This document shows, piece after piece, positions 43,887 through 53,081 of a DNA stretch of 64,000 nucleotides; the first letter of the stretch is position 1; every line of letters starts with the position of its first letter. Source of the DNA: Roseibium sp. TrichSKD4. GTDB lineage: Bacteria; Pseudomonadota; Alphaproteobacteria; Rhizobiales; Stappiaceae. The translations under genes were made by a program, and so were the position numbers. Where the stretch lies: NCBI RefSeq assembly GCF_000148725.1, contig NZ_GL476319.1, forward strand, positions 334,024-398,023, read 5' to 3'. Below the pieces are notes generated by a model that saw only the letters and a list, made by a program, of their open reading frames with translations, was not told the DNA's origin and made no database searches.

Positions 43887-44651
43887 ATGTTGAAATGGAT
43901 TATGAGCGTCATGCTCGCTGTAACCGTGGCCGCTCCGGCCATGGCCCAAGACGGATTGAAGATTACAGATATTGAAATAGGCAGCGGAGAAACCGCCGAT
44001 GTCGGGGAAACTGTGGTGGTTCACTACACCGGCTGGCTGATGGACGGCACCAAATTCGATTCCTCCGTCGATCGGAGAACACCCTTTTCCTTCACCCTTG
44101 GCGAGCGGCGCGTCATTCCCGGCTGGGAACAAGGTGTTGAAGGCATGCAGGTTGGCGGCAAGCGCGAACTGATCATTCCACCGGAGCTTGGATATGGCAC
44201 GGCTGGTGCTGGAGGCGTCATCCCGCCCAATGCGACTTTGAAGTTCGAAATCGAGCTGCTTGAGGTCAAGGGCAAGAAATACTCCGATCTGAACAATGAA
44301 GAACTGAAAGCCAAGATCGCATCCGGTGTTCCCGTTATCGATATTCGTAGGCCCGACGAATGGAAGGAAACCGGGGTTTTACCCGGCAGCCACCTGCTGA
44401 CCTTCTTTGACAAGAGCGGAAACCCCAATCCGGAATTTGGCAAAGGCCTCCAATCCATTATTTCCAGCCCGGCAGATGAGGTTGTGCTGATCTGCCGAAC
44501 CGGCAATCGCAGTCAGGTTCTCGCCAACTATCTGGCGGAACAGGCTGGTTTTACGAACGTTGCGAATGTTGAAAAAGGCATGACGGACTGGATCGCGTCC
44601 GGCGGAAAGGTGTCCAAAGCCGAGCTCCCCGAAGGGTGCTGGCTCTGCTGA
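43887..44651 (+). CDS. Periplasmic FKBP-rhodanese fusion protein
   Basis: A 254-residue protein. It has a signal peptide (MLKWIMSVMLAVTVAAPAMA), an FKBP-type peptidyl-prolyl isomerase domain (about 24-128) with VHYTGWLMDGTKFDSSVDR, FSFTLGERRVIPGWEQGVEG and YGTAGAGGVIPPNATLKF, and a rhodanese domain (about 133-245). The rhodanese domain has IDIRRPDEWKETGVLPGSHL and an intact active-site loop LICRTGNRSQ (Cys203). The very C-terminus is CWLC, a CxxC pair. FKBP fused to rhodanese is uncommon. It would act in the periplasm, perhaps in folding and sulfur or disulfide handling. It is divergent from the M23 peptidase gene. Confidence 0.9.
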   Translation: MLKWIMSVMLAVTVAAPAMAQDGLKITDIEIGSGETADVGETVVVHYTGWLMDGTKFDSSVDRRTPFSFTLGERRVIPGWEQGVEGMQVGGKRELIIPPELGYGTAGAGGVIPPNATLKFEIELLEVKGKKYSDLNNEELKAKIASGVPVIDIRRPDEWKETGVLPGSHLLTFFDKSGNPNPEFGKGLQSIISSPADEVVLICRTGNRSQVLANYLAEQAGFTNVANVEKGMTDWIASGGKVSKAELPEGCWLC

Positions 44652-44658
44652 GAGCAGA

Positions 44659-45597
44659 TCACCGCTTCCAGCTGACGCAAAAGATACCGATGCCGATGGC
44701 GGCCACAGCTGCCATTTGGAGGAGACCGGGCACCTCCTGAAACACCAGATAGGCAAGCCCAAGACCAAGGACCGCTGCAACCGATCCGATCTGGCTGAGA
44801 TAGACTGGTCCGGCCAGTTTCTGCAGCTGAAACGACAAGACATACTGAAACGCAAAGACAAGCGACTGCGCCACCAAGAGCCCAATTGCTGCTCCCGTCA
44901 GATGTTCAGGATATTGCGGCAAGCCCCAAAGATTGGTGGCAAACCAAAGAACGCAAAATCCCACAGCAACCATTCCGGTGGACAAGGTCAGATTGCTGAT
45001 GCCTTGCGGCCACTTCACAGTCCGGTAGATGTTTCCGACGGCCAGGATCACCGGCACCATCAAGGCAGCCAGCGCCCAGCCTTGCGCTGAAGGTGCGAAA
45101 TTTTGCCCCGCTGTCGCCAACAGCACGCCGCCTACAACCCCAGCAAAGACGCCAAGAACACGCAGCACGGCAACCTGCTCCAGCTTCAACAGGACTGAGA
45201 ACCCGTAGGTCAGCACCAGCGGGAACGCAAAACAAAGCGACATGAACCCGGCACCGACATGTGGGGCTGCGGCGAAGGAAAGCGCACTCGGAAGCGCAAA
45301 CAAAAGACCTGCCACACCCAAATAAACTGCCAGCTCCTTATTGCTCGCGCGTGTTTGGGCGCTTCCTCTCTGCTCTCCACGTCTTGAGATATGCTGGAAG
45401 GTCAGCAGTCCACCTTGCAAAAACGCGCTGCCCAAAAACGCCCACTGCAACAAGACGATTGGCGACCAACCGACACGCGGCGCAGCCTTTGCAAAAATCG
45501 TGGTCACGGCGAGCAGACCACCAACAATGAGGAGCAGTCCAACGGCGTGCGAGGCACTTGAACGATCAGATGAAGATGGCATTGCAACATCGGCCAC
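44659..45597 (-). CDS. DMT/EamA-type exporter-like membrane protein
   Basis: A 312-residue membrane protein with about ten hydrophobic segments, the plan of drug/metabolite transporters of the EamA type. The short N-terminus MADVAMPSSS precedes the first helix (AVGLLLIVGGLLAVTTIFAK). No specific substrate motif is visible. The start appears to be GTG with AAGGAA upstream. It is divergent from a MarR regulator at 45774, a common regulator-transporter arrangement, so MarR may control it. Confidence 0.82.
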   Translation of the reverse strand: MADVAMPSSSDRSSASHAVGLLLIVGGLLAVTTIFAKAAPRVGWSPIVLLQWAFLGSAFLQGGLLTFQHISRRGEQRGSAQTRASNKELAVYLGVAGLLFALPSALSFAAAPHVGAGFMSLCFAFPLVLTYGFSVLLKLEQVAVLRVLGVFAGVVGGVLLATAGQNFAPSAQGWALAALMVPVILAVGNIYRTVKWPQGISNLTLSTGMVAVGFCVLWFATNLWGLPQYPEHLTGAAIGLLVAQSLVFAFQYVLSFQLQKLAGPVYLSQIGSVAAVLGLGLAYLVFQEVPGLLQMAAVAAIGIGIFCVSWKR

Positions 45598-45773
45598 AAC
45601 AAATTTCCTTTTAAAAACAAATTCGGGTCAACAGAGCGAGTGCTCAAATCAGATAGGACACATTTATCTTTGTTTCAAGATACTTATTTTAAAGAATCTT
45701 GCGGAAGGCAGGCTAATCCATTAAGAATGGCCTTAAGACTCGAGGTTATGGGCATCCTGAGACGGGAGAAGAT

Positions 45774-46331
45774 TTGGTGGCCAAGACGACAGATGAAGAG
45801 CAAACATCCACCCAACCTTTGAACGCATTGGATCGTTTGGACCGTGCCGGTGTGGCAAAGGCTCAATGGCAACGCGAAATGCCTGAGCTGAAAGATGAGT
45901 TGGACCCCATGGTCCTGCTGGGGCGCCTGTCTGAAGCCTACCAAGTGATGAGCACTCAGTATCTCCTGCCCTCCTATAAAAAAGCAGGCCTGAAACATGG
46001 CGATTTTGATGTTCTGGCGACTCTGGTCCGCTCAGGCCCGCCCTATGAATTGACCCCTACGGCCCTCTATCGGTCGACCATGATGAGTTCGGGCGGTATG
46101 ACGGCCCGCCTCGACAAGCTTGAGAAGGCAGGCCATATCGAGCGCCGCTCCCATCCTGATGACAGGCGCGCCCTGTTCGTGTGCCTGACCCCTTCTGGTC
46201 TCAAGCTGATCAAGGACATGATGCCAGATTATGTCGGTGATCAACAGCGCGCAGTAGCCGGGCTGAGTGCCGAGGAGCAACGCGTTCTGTCCAACCTGCT
46301 GGAAAAGTGGATTTGGACTGCAGTCGATTAG
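45774..46331 (+). CDS. MarR-family transcriptional regulator
   Basis: A 185-residue protein with a winged-helix MarR core: FDVLATLVRSGPPYELTPTA, LYRSTMMSSGGMTARLDKLE (recognition helix), and the wing HIERRSHPDDRRALFVCLTP. Helices at both ends provide dimerisation. The start is TTG at 45774 or the next GTG, both preceded by GGGAGAA. It is divergent from a DMT exporter, a likely target. The ligand is unknown. Confidence 0.9.
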   Translation: MVAKTTDEEQTSTQPLNALDRLDRAGVAKAQWQREMPELKDELDPMVLLGRLSEAYQVMSTQYLLPSYKKAGLKHGDFDVLATLVRSGPPYELTPTALYRSTMMSSGGMTARLDKLEKAGHIERRSHPDDRRALFVCLTPSGLKLIKDMMPDYVGDQQRAVAGLSAEEQRVLSNLLEKWIWTAVD

Positions 46332-46346
46332 CGCCAGAATTGTCGA

Positions 46347-47069
46347 TCAATAAAGTTCTTCGAAGTCACCTGATTCCAGCGCAACCTGCAGAGCCATGTT
46401 CAAGTCCCGCATTTGGGTTTCCGATACCGTTTGCCTTGAAAAAATAAAGTGCAGGTGTTCCGGAAATCCCTGGCCTGCGTCAAAGAAGGAAGTGTCATAT
46501 CCTAGCGCTGCACATCGCGTGGTTATGACATCGTCAGATGCGATAATTCCGTGAATCCGCCATTTATGCGCCAGATGGAGCAGCTGGTCATATTCTGAAA
46601 CGAAAACCACTTGGCTTTGATAGGAAGGGTCCCGAATTATTTGCTCAATACCGAGAGGATACCGATATCCCCTCATAACACCAACACGTCCGCCACTGGC
46701 GATTAACCCTGATAGGGTACGCGCGCCAGATGGTGTTTCTGACGGCACATAAAGTTGGTGCACGAAGTCCCTGTAGGGACGCGAGTATCGTGCGAACAGC
46801 GCCCTATCTGTCGTGAACTTCGCATAAGGCACCACATCCAAGTCGCCGGTTTTCAAAGCCTGTATAGCTCGTTTCCACGGCAAAGACAGGAACTCAACAC
46901 GACAGCCAACGCTGGCAGCGGCAGCTCGCAGAACTTCTGCATCAGGCCCAACGACCTCTCCAGTCGAAACATCGGTATAGAGATAAGGCGGCTCCTCCCC
47001 CACCCAGGAGGTCAGCACACATGGGGCATCCTGACTTGCCGCTTGCGTACCTGTGCAGACTAAAAACAA
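46347..47069 (-). CDS. Periplasmic solute-binding protein (type 2), start damaged
   Basis: A protein of about 240 residues related to the extracellular solute-binding proteins of family 3: VLTSWVGEEPPYLYTDVSTG, then VGPDAEVLRAAAASVGCRVEF, LPWKRAIQALKTGDLDVVPY, and later VGVMRGYRYPLG. It probably binds a small amine or organic acid. The frame opens at TTG 47069 (FLVCTGTQAAS). Upstream, ATG 47102 would give MVWVRARLL, then TGA, then LLFLVCTGTQAA: a perfect signal peptide if that TGA were a Trp codon. So the export signal is probably broken, or the assembly has an error. No permease genes are adjacent. Confidence 0.75.
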   Translation of the reverse strand: MFLVCTGTQAASQDAPCVLTSWVGEEPPYLYTDVSTGEVVGPDAEVLRAAAASVGCRVEFLSLPWKRAIQALKTGDLDVVPYAKFTTDRALFARYSRPYRDFVHQLYVPSETPSGARTLSGLIASGGRVGVMRGYRYPLGIEQIIRDPSYQSQVVFVSEYDQLLHLAHKWRIHGIIASDDVITTRCAALGYDTSFFDAGQGFPEHLHFIFSRQTVSETQMRDLNMALQVALESGDFEELY

Positions 47070-47336
47070 AAGTCATAAGAGGCGCGCTCGAACCCACACC
47101 ATCTCGATCCTAAACTCTGAAATTTGATATTAAGCGGCTATGTATAAGACAGCCAACAATAAGTATATTAAATAAGAAAAACCAATAAAATATAAACGAA
47201 ACAAATAAAAATAGAAAATACGAAATACAACGACAAAAATATCAATCAAGCTACACATGAAAAACTACATAATACAAATTGATAAAAGAAACGGGCCGAA
47301 ACCGGCCCGCTTCCATGATCCACAATGGGTATCGGA
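47070..47336. other. AT-rich spacer with phoX terminator
   Basis: A 267-base stretch, the middle of which (about 47130-47280) is extremely A-rich and poor in G. It holds the phoX terminator on the minus strand and the upstream part of the solute-binding protein gene, including the ATG 47102/TGA 47075 described there. No other gene is seen. Confidence 0.5.
47282..47309 (-). terminator. phoX terminator
   Basis: On the minus strand CGGGCCG (47309-47303), loop GTTT, CGGCCCG (47298-47292), followed by TTTCTTTTATC. It lies about 28 bases after the phoX stop. Confidence 0.88.
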
Positions 47337-49229
47337 TTAACCGACCAGACCACCATCTTCACGGGTAACTGCGATGATGGCGGAACGCGGAACTGCATTG
47401 CCGCCTTCCGGCCAATGGCTGTCGCCACGCTCACCCGGATGCTGGATACCGACAAACATGGTGCGGCGATCGGCAGACCAGGTCAGACCAGTCACTTCAC
47501 ACTCTTTCGGACCAACTAGGAAGCGGCGGATTTCGCCCGTGACCGGGTCACCAGCCAGCATCTGGTTGTTGCCCTGACCAGCAAAGTCACCTTCATTGGA
47601 ATAATTCCCGTCTGTCTGGATCCACAACAGGCCATTGCTGTCGAATTTCAGACCATCCGGAGAGTTGAACATGTTGTTTGCGTTCACATTCTCCGACCCA
47701 GCATTCAGGTCATTATGCGCTGTTGGGTTTCCGGCAAGAACATAAAGGTCCCACGCGAAACCAGATGCAGTGTGATCACCGCCATCTGGGCGCCAACGTA
47801 CGATCTGGCCAAACTTGTTGGCTTCTCGTGGGTTCGGCCCACCAACTGGCGTTTCATCACCACCGGCATTGGTCTTGATGCCACGGTTCTTGTTGTTGGT
47901 CAGAGCACAATAAACCTCAGGAGCGTTCGGGTTGGCTGCAACCCACTCGGGACGGTCCATTGTGGTGGCACCAACAGCAGAACCGGCTTGACGTGTGTGG
48001 ATGCAGATTTCGGCCTTGGAAGACATGCCAGTTGATTCCGGGGTCAGCTCAAGCCATGTGCCTGTGCCGTCTTCGTTGAACTTGGCAACAAAGAGTGTTC
48101 CATTTTCCATAAGGTCATCGGTAGATGCGCCCGGCGCATACTTGCCATCGGAAACGTAGCGATAAAGGAACTCACCACGCTCATCGTCGCCCATGTAGAC
48201 AACAACACGGCCATCATTATTGACGACGGCTTCAGCGTTTTCGTGCTTGAAACGGCCAAGAGCAGTTCGCTTTTTCGGCACGGAGTTTGGATCCGTTGGG
48301 TCGATCTCGACAACATAACCAGCGCGGTTTGGCTCATTCGGGTTTTTCGAAACATCGAACCGGTCGTCGATCTTGGCCCAATTGTAACCCCAGTCTTTTG
48401 AAGAAACGCCATAGCGCTTCAACTCGGGAGAGACTTCATGCGCTTCGTCCGCTGCAGAGAAGTAGCCGTTGAAGTTTTCCTCACAGGCAAGATACGTGCC
48501 CCAAGGGGTCATGCCATTGCCGCAGTTGTTCCAGGTACCAAGGGCCTGAGTACCAGACGGATCAGCGTCGGTTTTCACAAGGTCATGGCCTGCTGCCGGG
48601 CCTGTTAGAGCCATCACGGTTTTTGGTGTGATGCGGCGGTTGTATGGGCTGTCCTTGACGTATTGCCAAACACCGCCAATCGGCGCGATTTCGACAACAG
48701 ACACGCCGTGCGCCATCATGCCCTTTGCGATATCGTCTTCATCGACAATGCGCTTTTCAACTGCGCTTACAGAGATGATGTCGCGGTTTGTGTACTCGTT
48801 GTTCACGACCAGCAATGTGCGACCTTCATGCATGAAGACGTCCATGCCATCGGTGTTGTCGCCAAACGCCCGCGCTTGCGTTTCAGATGTTCCACGCGTC
48901 GCATGGTCGAACTCTGGAACGTCTGACCAAAGGGGATCGCCCCAACGAACCATCACGTCAGCTTTGTAACCGGCAGGAACTGTAACAGCATCCTCACCGT
49001 TGGTCGGAATGGCATCGAACGCAAAGCGGTCCGCCGCAGCTTCCGAAACGGAAAACGCAGTGTTACCAGCAAGAGCAGTAAAGCTGCCAAATGCAAGAAC
49101 GCCGCCCAAGAACCCACGGCGGCTGAGCGCTGCTTCTACAACGCGATCAAAATCGTTTTCTTCCGGACGCGGATTTACGATTTCATCAAACTCATCAAAA
49201 GATAGATCGTGATTATCTTCAGGCTGCAT
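47337..49229 (-). CDS. phoX: PhoX-type alkaline phosphatase (DUF839)
   Basis: A 630-residue secreted phosphatase of the PhoX family, a calcium/iron enzyme that releases phosphate from organic esters. A Tat signal is present: SRRGFLGGVLAFGSFTALAG at about residues 32-51. The body shows NGEDAVTVPAGYKADVMVRW, ARAFGDNTDGMDVFMHEGRT, GGVWQYVKDSPYNRRITPKT, NNCGNGMTPWGTYLACEENF, and the C-terminal CEVTGLTWSADRRTMFVGIQ, all typical of the family. It is usually induced by phosphate starvation through PhoB. I did not find a convincing Pho box in the 336 bases upstream. Confidence 0.93.
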   Translation of the reverse strand: MQPEDNHDLSFDEFDEIVNPRPEENDFDRVVEAALSRRGFLGGVLAFGSFTALAGNTAFSVSEAAADRFAFDAIPTNGEDAVTVPAGYKADVMVRWGDPLWSDVPEFDHATRGTSETQARAFGDNTDGMDVFMHEGRTLLVVNNEYTNRDIISVSAVEKRIVDEDDIAKGMMAHGVSVVEIAPIGGVWQYVKDSPYNRRITPKTVMALTGPAAGHDLVKTDADPSGTQALGTWNNCGNGMTPWGTYLACEENFNGYFSAADEAHEVSPELKRYGVSSKDWGYNWAKIDDRFDVSKNPNEPNRAGYVVEIDPTDPNSVPKKRTALGRFKHENAEAVVNNDGRVVVYMGDDERGEFLYRYVSDGKYAPGASTDDLMENGTLFVAKFNEDGTGTWLELTPESTGMSSKAEICIHTRQAGSAVGATTMDRPEWVAANPNAPEVYCALTNNKNRGIKTNAGGDETPVGGPNPREANKFGQIVRWRPDGGDHTASGFAWDLYVLAGNPTAHNDLNAGSENVNANNMFNSPDGLKFDSNGLLWIQTDGNYSNEGDFAGQGNNQMLAGDPVTGEIRRFLVGPKECEVTGLTWSADRRTMFVGIQHPGERGDSHWPEGGNAVPRSAIIAVTREDGGLVG

Positions 49230-49565
49230 GACGGTCTCCCATGGCTTTCGACCTGTTAAGTCAATGGCTTGTTTTGAAGGCGGCTAAACGTTCACCGACA
49301 CCAAACTTCACAAAATCATGCATTCAATCCGCGTTACTTGTTTCGAACGCAGCGGAACAAAACCACGACGGATGACTCAACATGATCTGGGCGACTTTAA
49401 GTACGTATTTTTCTCAATTTGATGACAGTTTAAACAACCAACTTGCGCCTAGCCTTCAAAAGGGTACGACACAAATAAAAATTTCCCTACGTAATTTTTG
49501 AAAGGCACAAAGCTCTTGCGAAAATTCGTTGCCAGTCAAACGGACTTCGTTTAAGCAGTTTTCCC
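49230..49565. other. Divergent promoter region, phoX / trpL
   Basis: A 336-base region without a gene. It holds the phoX promoter (minus strand) and the trp leader promoter (plus strand). A third copy of the AAATA-N8-CCTACGT motif lies at 49473-49492. GATGACAGTTTAAAC near 49420 recalls part of a Pho box, but the direct repeat is not seen. Confidence 0.45.
49473..49492 (-). promoter_or_regulatory. Third copy of the AAATA-N8-CCTACGT motif
   Basis: The plus strand reads AAATA (49473-49477), 8 bases, CCTACGT (49486-49492). It has the same spacing and orientation as the copies at 37344 and 39374. Here it lies 244 bases from the phoX ATG and 74 bases upstream of the trpL ATG, so either gene could be the target. 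Confidence 0.4.
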
Positions 49566-49613
49566 ATGAACAGGATCATGAACACAATTTGGTGGTGGCG
49601 GGACGCAACATAG
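49566..49613 (+). CDS. trpL: Trp operon leader peptide (peTrpL type)
   Basis: A 15-codon reading frame, MNRIMNTIWWWRDAT, with three consecutive Trp codons (TGG TGG TGG), as in the peTrpL peptides of Sinorhizobium and other Rhizobiales; the second ATG at 49578 gives an 11-residue version. Stalling at these codons when Trp-tRNA is scarce controls the downstream attenuator. In Sinorhizobium the released leader RNA (rnTrpL) and the peptide also act in trans. The frame ends 38 bases before the attenuator stem and 139 bases before trpEG. Confidence 0.93.
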   Translation: MNRIMNTIWWWRDAT

Positions 49614-49650
49614 GCGGCCAGCGATTACCCATGCCCGTTCGGGATCCAAA

Positions 49651-49693
49651 ATCAAAGGCCGCCGTGGAACCTCCCGGCGGCCTTTGATTTTTG
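49651..49693 (+). terminator. trp attenuator (intrinsic terminator)
   Basis: ATCAAAGGCCGCCG (49651-49664) and CGGCGGCCTTTGAT (49675-49688) form a perfect 14-base-pair stem followed by TTTTTG. It lies between the Trp-rich leader and trpEG. The leader segment before it (CGGGATCC, TAGGCGGCC) contains sequence able to pair with the first arm as an antiterminator. Confidence 0.92.
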
Positions 49694-49751
49694 ATTTCGA
49701 AAAACGCTGTCGGACCCGACCGGTCGAAACGACAAGAGACAGGAATTCGCA

Positions 49752-51932
49752 ATGCCCGCTTTGGCTGACCAGCAGTATATTACGGATGGTGGCATCAAGA
49801 TCATCCGGCGCTCCCGACCTGCCGATTATGAAAAAGGAACCTCAGACTGGATCGATCGGTTGGATTCTGAGCGCGGTGCAGTCCTCTCCTCCTCCTATGA
49901 ATATCCGGGCCGTTACACCCGCTGGGACATGGCACTGGCCAATCCGCCTATTGCGATTGAAACCGCCGATCGCAATGTGGTTATCAAAACCCTGAACGAG
50001 CGCGGCAAGGTTATTCTGCCTGCCATCGCAAATGCTTTGAAGTCCCATGAAGACGTGGCTACGTTTCAGGCGAGCGACGAGCGCATTGAGCTGACCGTGA
50101 AGAAACCGGACCGAGCTTTCCGGGAAGAAGAACGCTCCCGCCAGCCGTCCAGTTTCTCAATCATCCGCGCCCTGCGTGATCTGTTTGCCTGCGCTGACGA
50201 TCAACTCGGGCTTTACGGCGCTTTCGGTTACGACATTGCTTTCCAGTTCGAACCGATTGACCTGAAACTGAAACGGCCCGATGACCAACGCGATATCGTC
50301 CTGTTTCTGCCAGATGAAATCCTGATCGTCGATCACCACGGCAAACGCGCCTATGTGCTGGAATACGATTTTGAAATCGACGGAAAATCCACTGATGGCC
50401 TGCCCCGCGACGCCGAAAAACGCCCCTATCATCCAGCAAACGAAGATCCAGGTCGCGGTGATCATGAGCCGGGCGAATATGCCAAGCTGGTTCACAAGGC
50501 CAAGGACTATTTCAAGCGCGGCGATCTTTTTGAAACCGTTCCGGGCCAAACCTTTTATGAGCCCTGCGCTAACCCGCCATCTGCTGTTTCTCGCCGCCTA
50601 CAACAGATCAACCCGGCTCCGTACTCCTTCTTCTTCAATCTGGGAGATGCGGAATATCTGGTTGGGGCGTCCCCGGAAATGTATGTCCGGGTAACTGGTG
50701 GCCGCCGGGTCGAAACCTGCCCGATATCCGGCACCATTCGCCGTGGCAAAAACGCCATCGAGGACGAGGCGCAGATCCGCAAACTGCTGAATTCGGCCAA
50801 GGACGAAGCAGAGCTTACGATGTGCTCTGATGTGGACCGCAACGACAAGAGCCGCGTCTGCGTTCCCGGTTCCGTCAAAGTGATTGGTCGTCGCCAGATC
50901 GAGATGTACTCGCGTCTAATCCACACGGTGGACCACATCGAAGGCATTCTGCGCGACGATATGGATGCGCTGGACGCCTTCCTCTCCCACACTTGGGCAG
51001 TGACTGTGACCGGCGCACCGAAACGCTGGGCAATGGAATTCATCGAAAATCAAGAGAAAAGCCCGCGTGCCTGGTATGGCGGCGCGATTGGAGCCGTTCT
51101 TTTCAACGGCGACATGAACACCGGCCTGACCCTGCGCACAGTGCGCATCAAGGATGGCGTTGCACAAATTCGCGCAGGGGCCACCCTGCTCTATGATAGC
51201 GTTCCAGAGGACGAGGAAGCCGAGACCGAACTGAAGGCCGAAGCCATGCGCGCCGCCGTTCGTGAGGCAGATCTTGCAACCAAAGCCACCGACACCACGC
51301 GTCAGGAAAAGCCGGGCAAAGGCATCAAGATCCTGTTGGTCGATCATGAAGACAGCTTTGTGCACACGCTGGCCAATTACTTCCGCCAGACAGGTGCAGA
51401 GGTGATCACCTTTCGCTCACCGGTTGCTGATAGTGTTTTTGAAGAGGTCAAACCCGACCTTGTGGTGCTTTCACCGGGACCGGGCAATCCGAAGGATTTT
51501 GATTGCGCTGCAACGATTTCCCGCGCCCGTTCGCATGACAAGCCGATCTTCGGCGTTTGTTTGGGCCTGCAAGCGATTGCCGAGAGCTTTGGAGCGGAGC
51601 TGGGACAACTGGATGTTCCAGTTCATGGCAAGCCCTCCCCGGTCTCTATCGCCGGAAACTCCATGCTGTTTGATGGGCTGGAGGCTCCTGTAATCGTTGG
51701 TCGTTATCATTCACTCCATGCGAAACGTAACACGCTGCCAGAGGACTTCCGCGTCACCGCCCAAACCGAAGACGATGTCGTCATGGCGATTGAGCACACG
51801 TCAGAACCGATTGCTGCCGTTCAATTCCACCCGGAATCCATCATGTCGCTGGATCAAGAGGCCGGTCACCGGATCATTCAGAACGTCGTGACTAAGCTGG
51901 TCAAGGCAAAGGCAGCGCAGGAACCGGCATAA
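49752..51932 (+). CDS. trpEG: Anthranilate synthase, fused TrpE-TrpG
   Basis: A 726-residue fusion typical of Rhizobiales: an N-terminal component I (about 1-505) and a C-terminal glutamine amidotransferase, component II (about 525-726). Component I shows the Trp-feedback segment [32 protein letters not shown], the [20 protein letters not shown] block, [20 protein letters not shown], and [16 protein letters not shown]. The amidotransferase has [30 protein letters not shown], nucleophile [13 protein letters not shown], and the His-Glu region [16 protein letters not shown]. The enzyme converts chorismate and glutamine to anthranilate. It is controlled by the attenuator just upstream. No other trp genes follow it here. 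Confidence 0.97.
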   Translation: MPALADQQYITDGGIKIIRRSRPADYEKGTSDWIDRLDSERGAVLSSSYEYPGRYTRWDMALANPPIAIETADRNVVIKTLNERGKVILPAIANALKSHEDVATFQASDERIELTVKKPDRAFREEERSRQPSSFSIIRALRDLFACADDQLGLYGAFGYDIAFQFEPIDLKLKRPDDQRDIVLFLPDEILIVDHHGKRAYVLEYDFEIDGKSTDGLPRDAEKRPYHPANEDPGRGDHEPGEYAKLVHKAKDYFKRGDLFETVPGQTFYEPCANPPSAVSRRLQQINPAPYSFFFNLGDAEYLVGASPEMYVRVTGGRRVETCPISGTIRRGKNAIEDEAQIRKLLNSAKDEAELTMCSDVDRNDKSRVCVPGSVKVIGRRQIEMYSRLIHTVDHIEGILRDDMDALDAFLSHTWAVTVTGAPKRWAMEFIENQEKSPRAWYGGAIGAVLFNGDMNTGLTLRTVRIKDGVAQIRAGATLLYDSVPEDEEAETELKAEAMRAAVREADLATKATDTTRQEKPGKGIKILLVDHEDSFVHTLANYFRQTGAEVITFRSPVADSVFEEVKPDLVVLSPGPGNPKDFDCAATISRARSHDKPIFGVCLGLQAIAESFGAELGQLDVPVHGKPSPVSIAGNSMLFDGLEAPVIVGRYHSLHAKRNTLPEDFRVTAQTEDDVVMAIEHTSEPIAAVQFHPESIMSLDQEAGHRIIQNVVTKLVKAKAAQEPA

Positions 51933-51987
51933 CCAGAAACGCGAGGGTGCCTCCGGGTGCTCTCGTCGCTCCTGCCGTGACAAAGCA

Positions 51988-52494
51988 TCAAATCAGTGTC
52001 TTGCGCTCCAGAAAATCTGTTTCCTTGTAGGAAATCGACGGATTGATGGCGCGCAACGCATCCAGAACATCCTCAATCTTGGGGGTAAGCGTCCCACCGA
52101 AGTCGAAATTGCGATTGAGGGAAACTGTTCGGCTGGCCGTTTGCAGCTCTACTTCGATCCATTGCCGTGCGTTTTTGGCGACCATACCCTTCTTCTTGAG
52201 TTCCACCAGTTTGATCTCTGAGATTGGAAGCTGCCCCTCTTCGAGATTCTTTCCTTCTTTGACCCGCCAAAACATCTGGTCTCCCTCGATCCAGAGTTCC
52301 TGTGAGGACGGCGTCAAACCGAGTTTTATCCCCCCGCTGATCAGAACAATCGGAACGATAATATTGAGGTAAAATGGAACGCTGGCCTTAATGAGAAACG
52401 CTGAAAGGACACCGAGACCCGCCAAAACCCAACCGATCCAACGCTTGTCCGATTTCCGCAAGACTTTTCTTGTCATCATCACACATCCAGCCAT
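51988..52494 (-). CDS. Small membrane protein of unknown function
   Basis: A 168-residue protein with two membrane helices in the first half (WIGWVLAGLGVLSAFLIKAS and FYLNIIVPIVLISGGIKLGL). A soluble C-terminal domain follows with beta strands: ELWIEGDQMFWRVKEGKNLE, QWIEVELQTASRTVSLNRNF. This two-helix-plus-PH-like layout is common among bacterial proteins of unknown function. I do not recognise a family. It converges with trpEG. Confidence 0.7.
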   Translation of the reverse strand: MAGCVMMTRKVLRKSDKRWIGWVLAGLGVLSAFLIKASVPFYLNIIVPIVLISGGIKLGLTPSSQELWIEGDQMFWRVKEGKNLEEGQLPISEIKLVELKKKGMVAKNARQWIEVELQTASRTVSLNRNFDFGGTLTPKIEDVLDALRAINPSISYKETDFLERKTLI

Positions 52495-52584
52495 TGGAAA
52501 CAGTTTGGCTGCAGACTAACCTGACCCTAAGCAGTCCGCTACCCATCCAGATCCACATCGCCCAAGAACCAGAGATGACAACCG

Positions 52585-53070
52585 GTGCCAGACGAAATCT
52601 CCATTCTTAAGGCTGACACAGAGGCCGATCTCGCCGATATACGGCGGCTCTTTCGAGCCTATACAGATTGGCTTGGAATTGATCTCAGCTATCAAGGGTT
52701 TGAAGAAGAGCTTGCCGGACTTCCGGGGAAATACGTCACTCCTGACGGGGCGCTGTTTCTGGCTCGAAACAGAAATGGTGGGGCCATGGGCTGCATTGCC
52801 ATGCGTCCCCTTGAAGTATCCAGCATATGCGAAATGAAACGCCTCTATGTTGCCCCGGAAGGACGGGGCTTGGGAATCGGCAAACAGCTGGTCGAGGCAA
52901 TCATCCAAGCTGCCCAAAAAGCCGGTTACAATAAAATGCGGCTGGATACCCTGCCCACAATGCTGGGCGCCCTAAAGCTGTATCGAAACGCCGGTTTCAA
53001 AGACATTCCTGAATATTACGAGACGCCCATTTCTGAGACCGTATTTTTGGAGCTGGATCTTACCGCTTGA
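52585..53070 (+). CDS. GNAT-family N-acetyltransferase
   Basis: A 161-residue acetyltransferase. Motif A is MKRLYVAPEGRGLGIGKQLV (about residues 92-111), with the pyrophosphate-binding RGLGIG. It is followed by a helix and MRLDTLPTMLGALKLYRNAG, a typical motif B. A CIAMRPLE strand precedes. The start is GTG. The substrate is unknown; closest in look to small-molecule or amino-acid acetyltransferases. Confidence 0.9.
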   Translation: MPDEISILKADTEADLADIRRLFRAYTDWLGIDLSYQGFEEELAGLPGKYVTPDGALFLARNRNGGAMGCIAMRPLEVSSICEMKRLYVAPEGRGLGIGKQLVEAIIQAAQKAGYNKMRLDTLPTMLGALKLYRNAGFKDIPEYYETPISETVFLELDLTA

Positions 53071-53081
53071 CGCACACGATA

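Noticed and set aside
49410-49440. Possible Pho box upstream of phoX (GATGACAGTTTAAAC)
   Set aside because: Only a partial half-site is seen; the direct repeat CTGTCAT-N4-CTGTCAT is absent.
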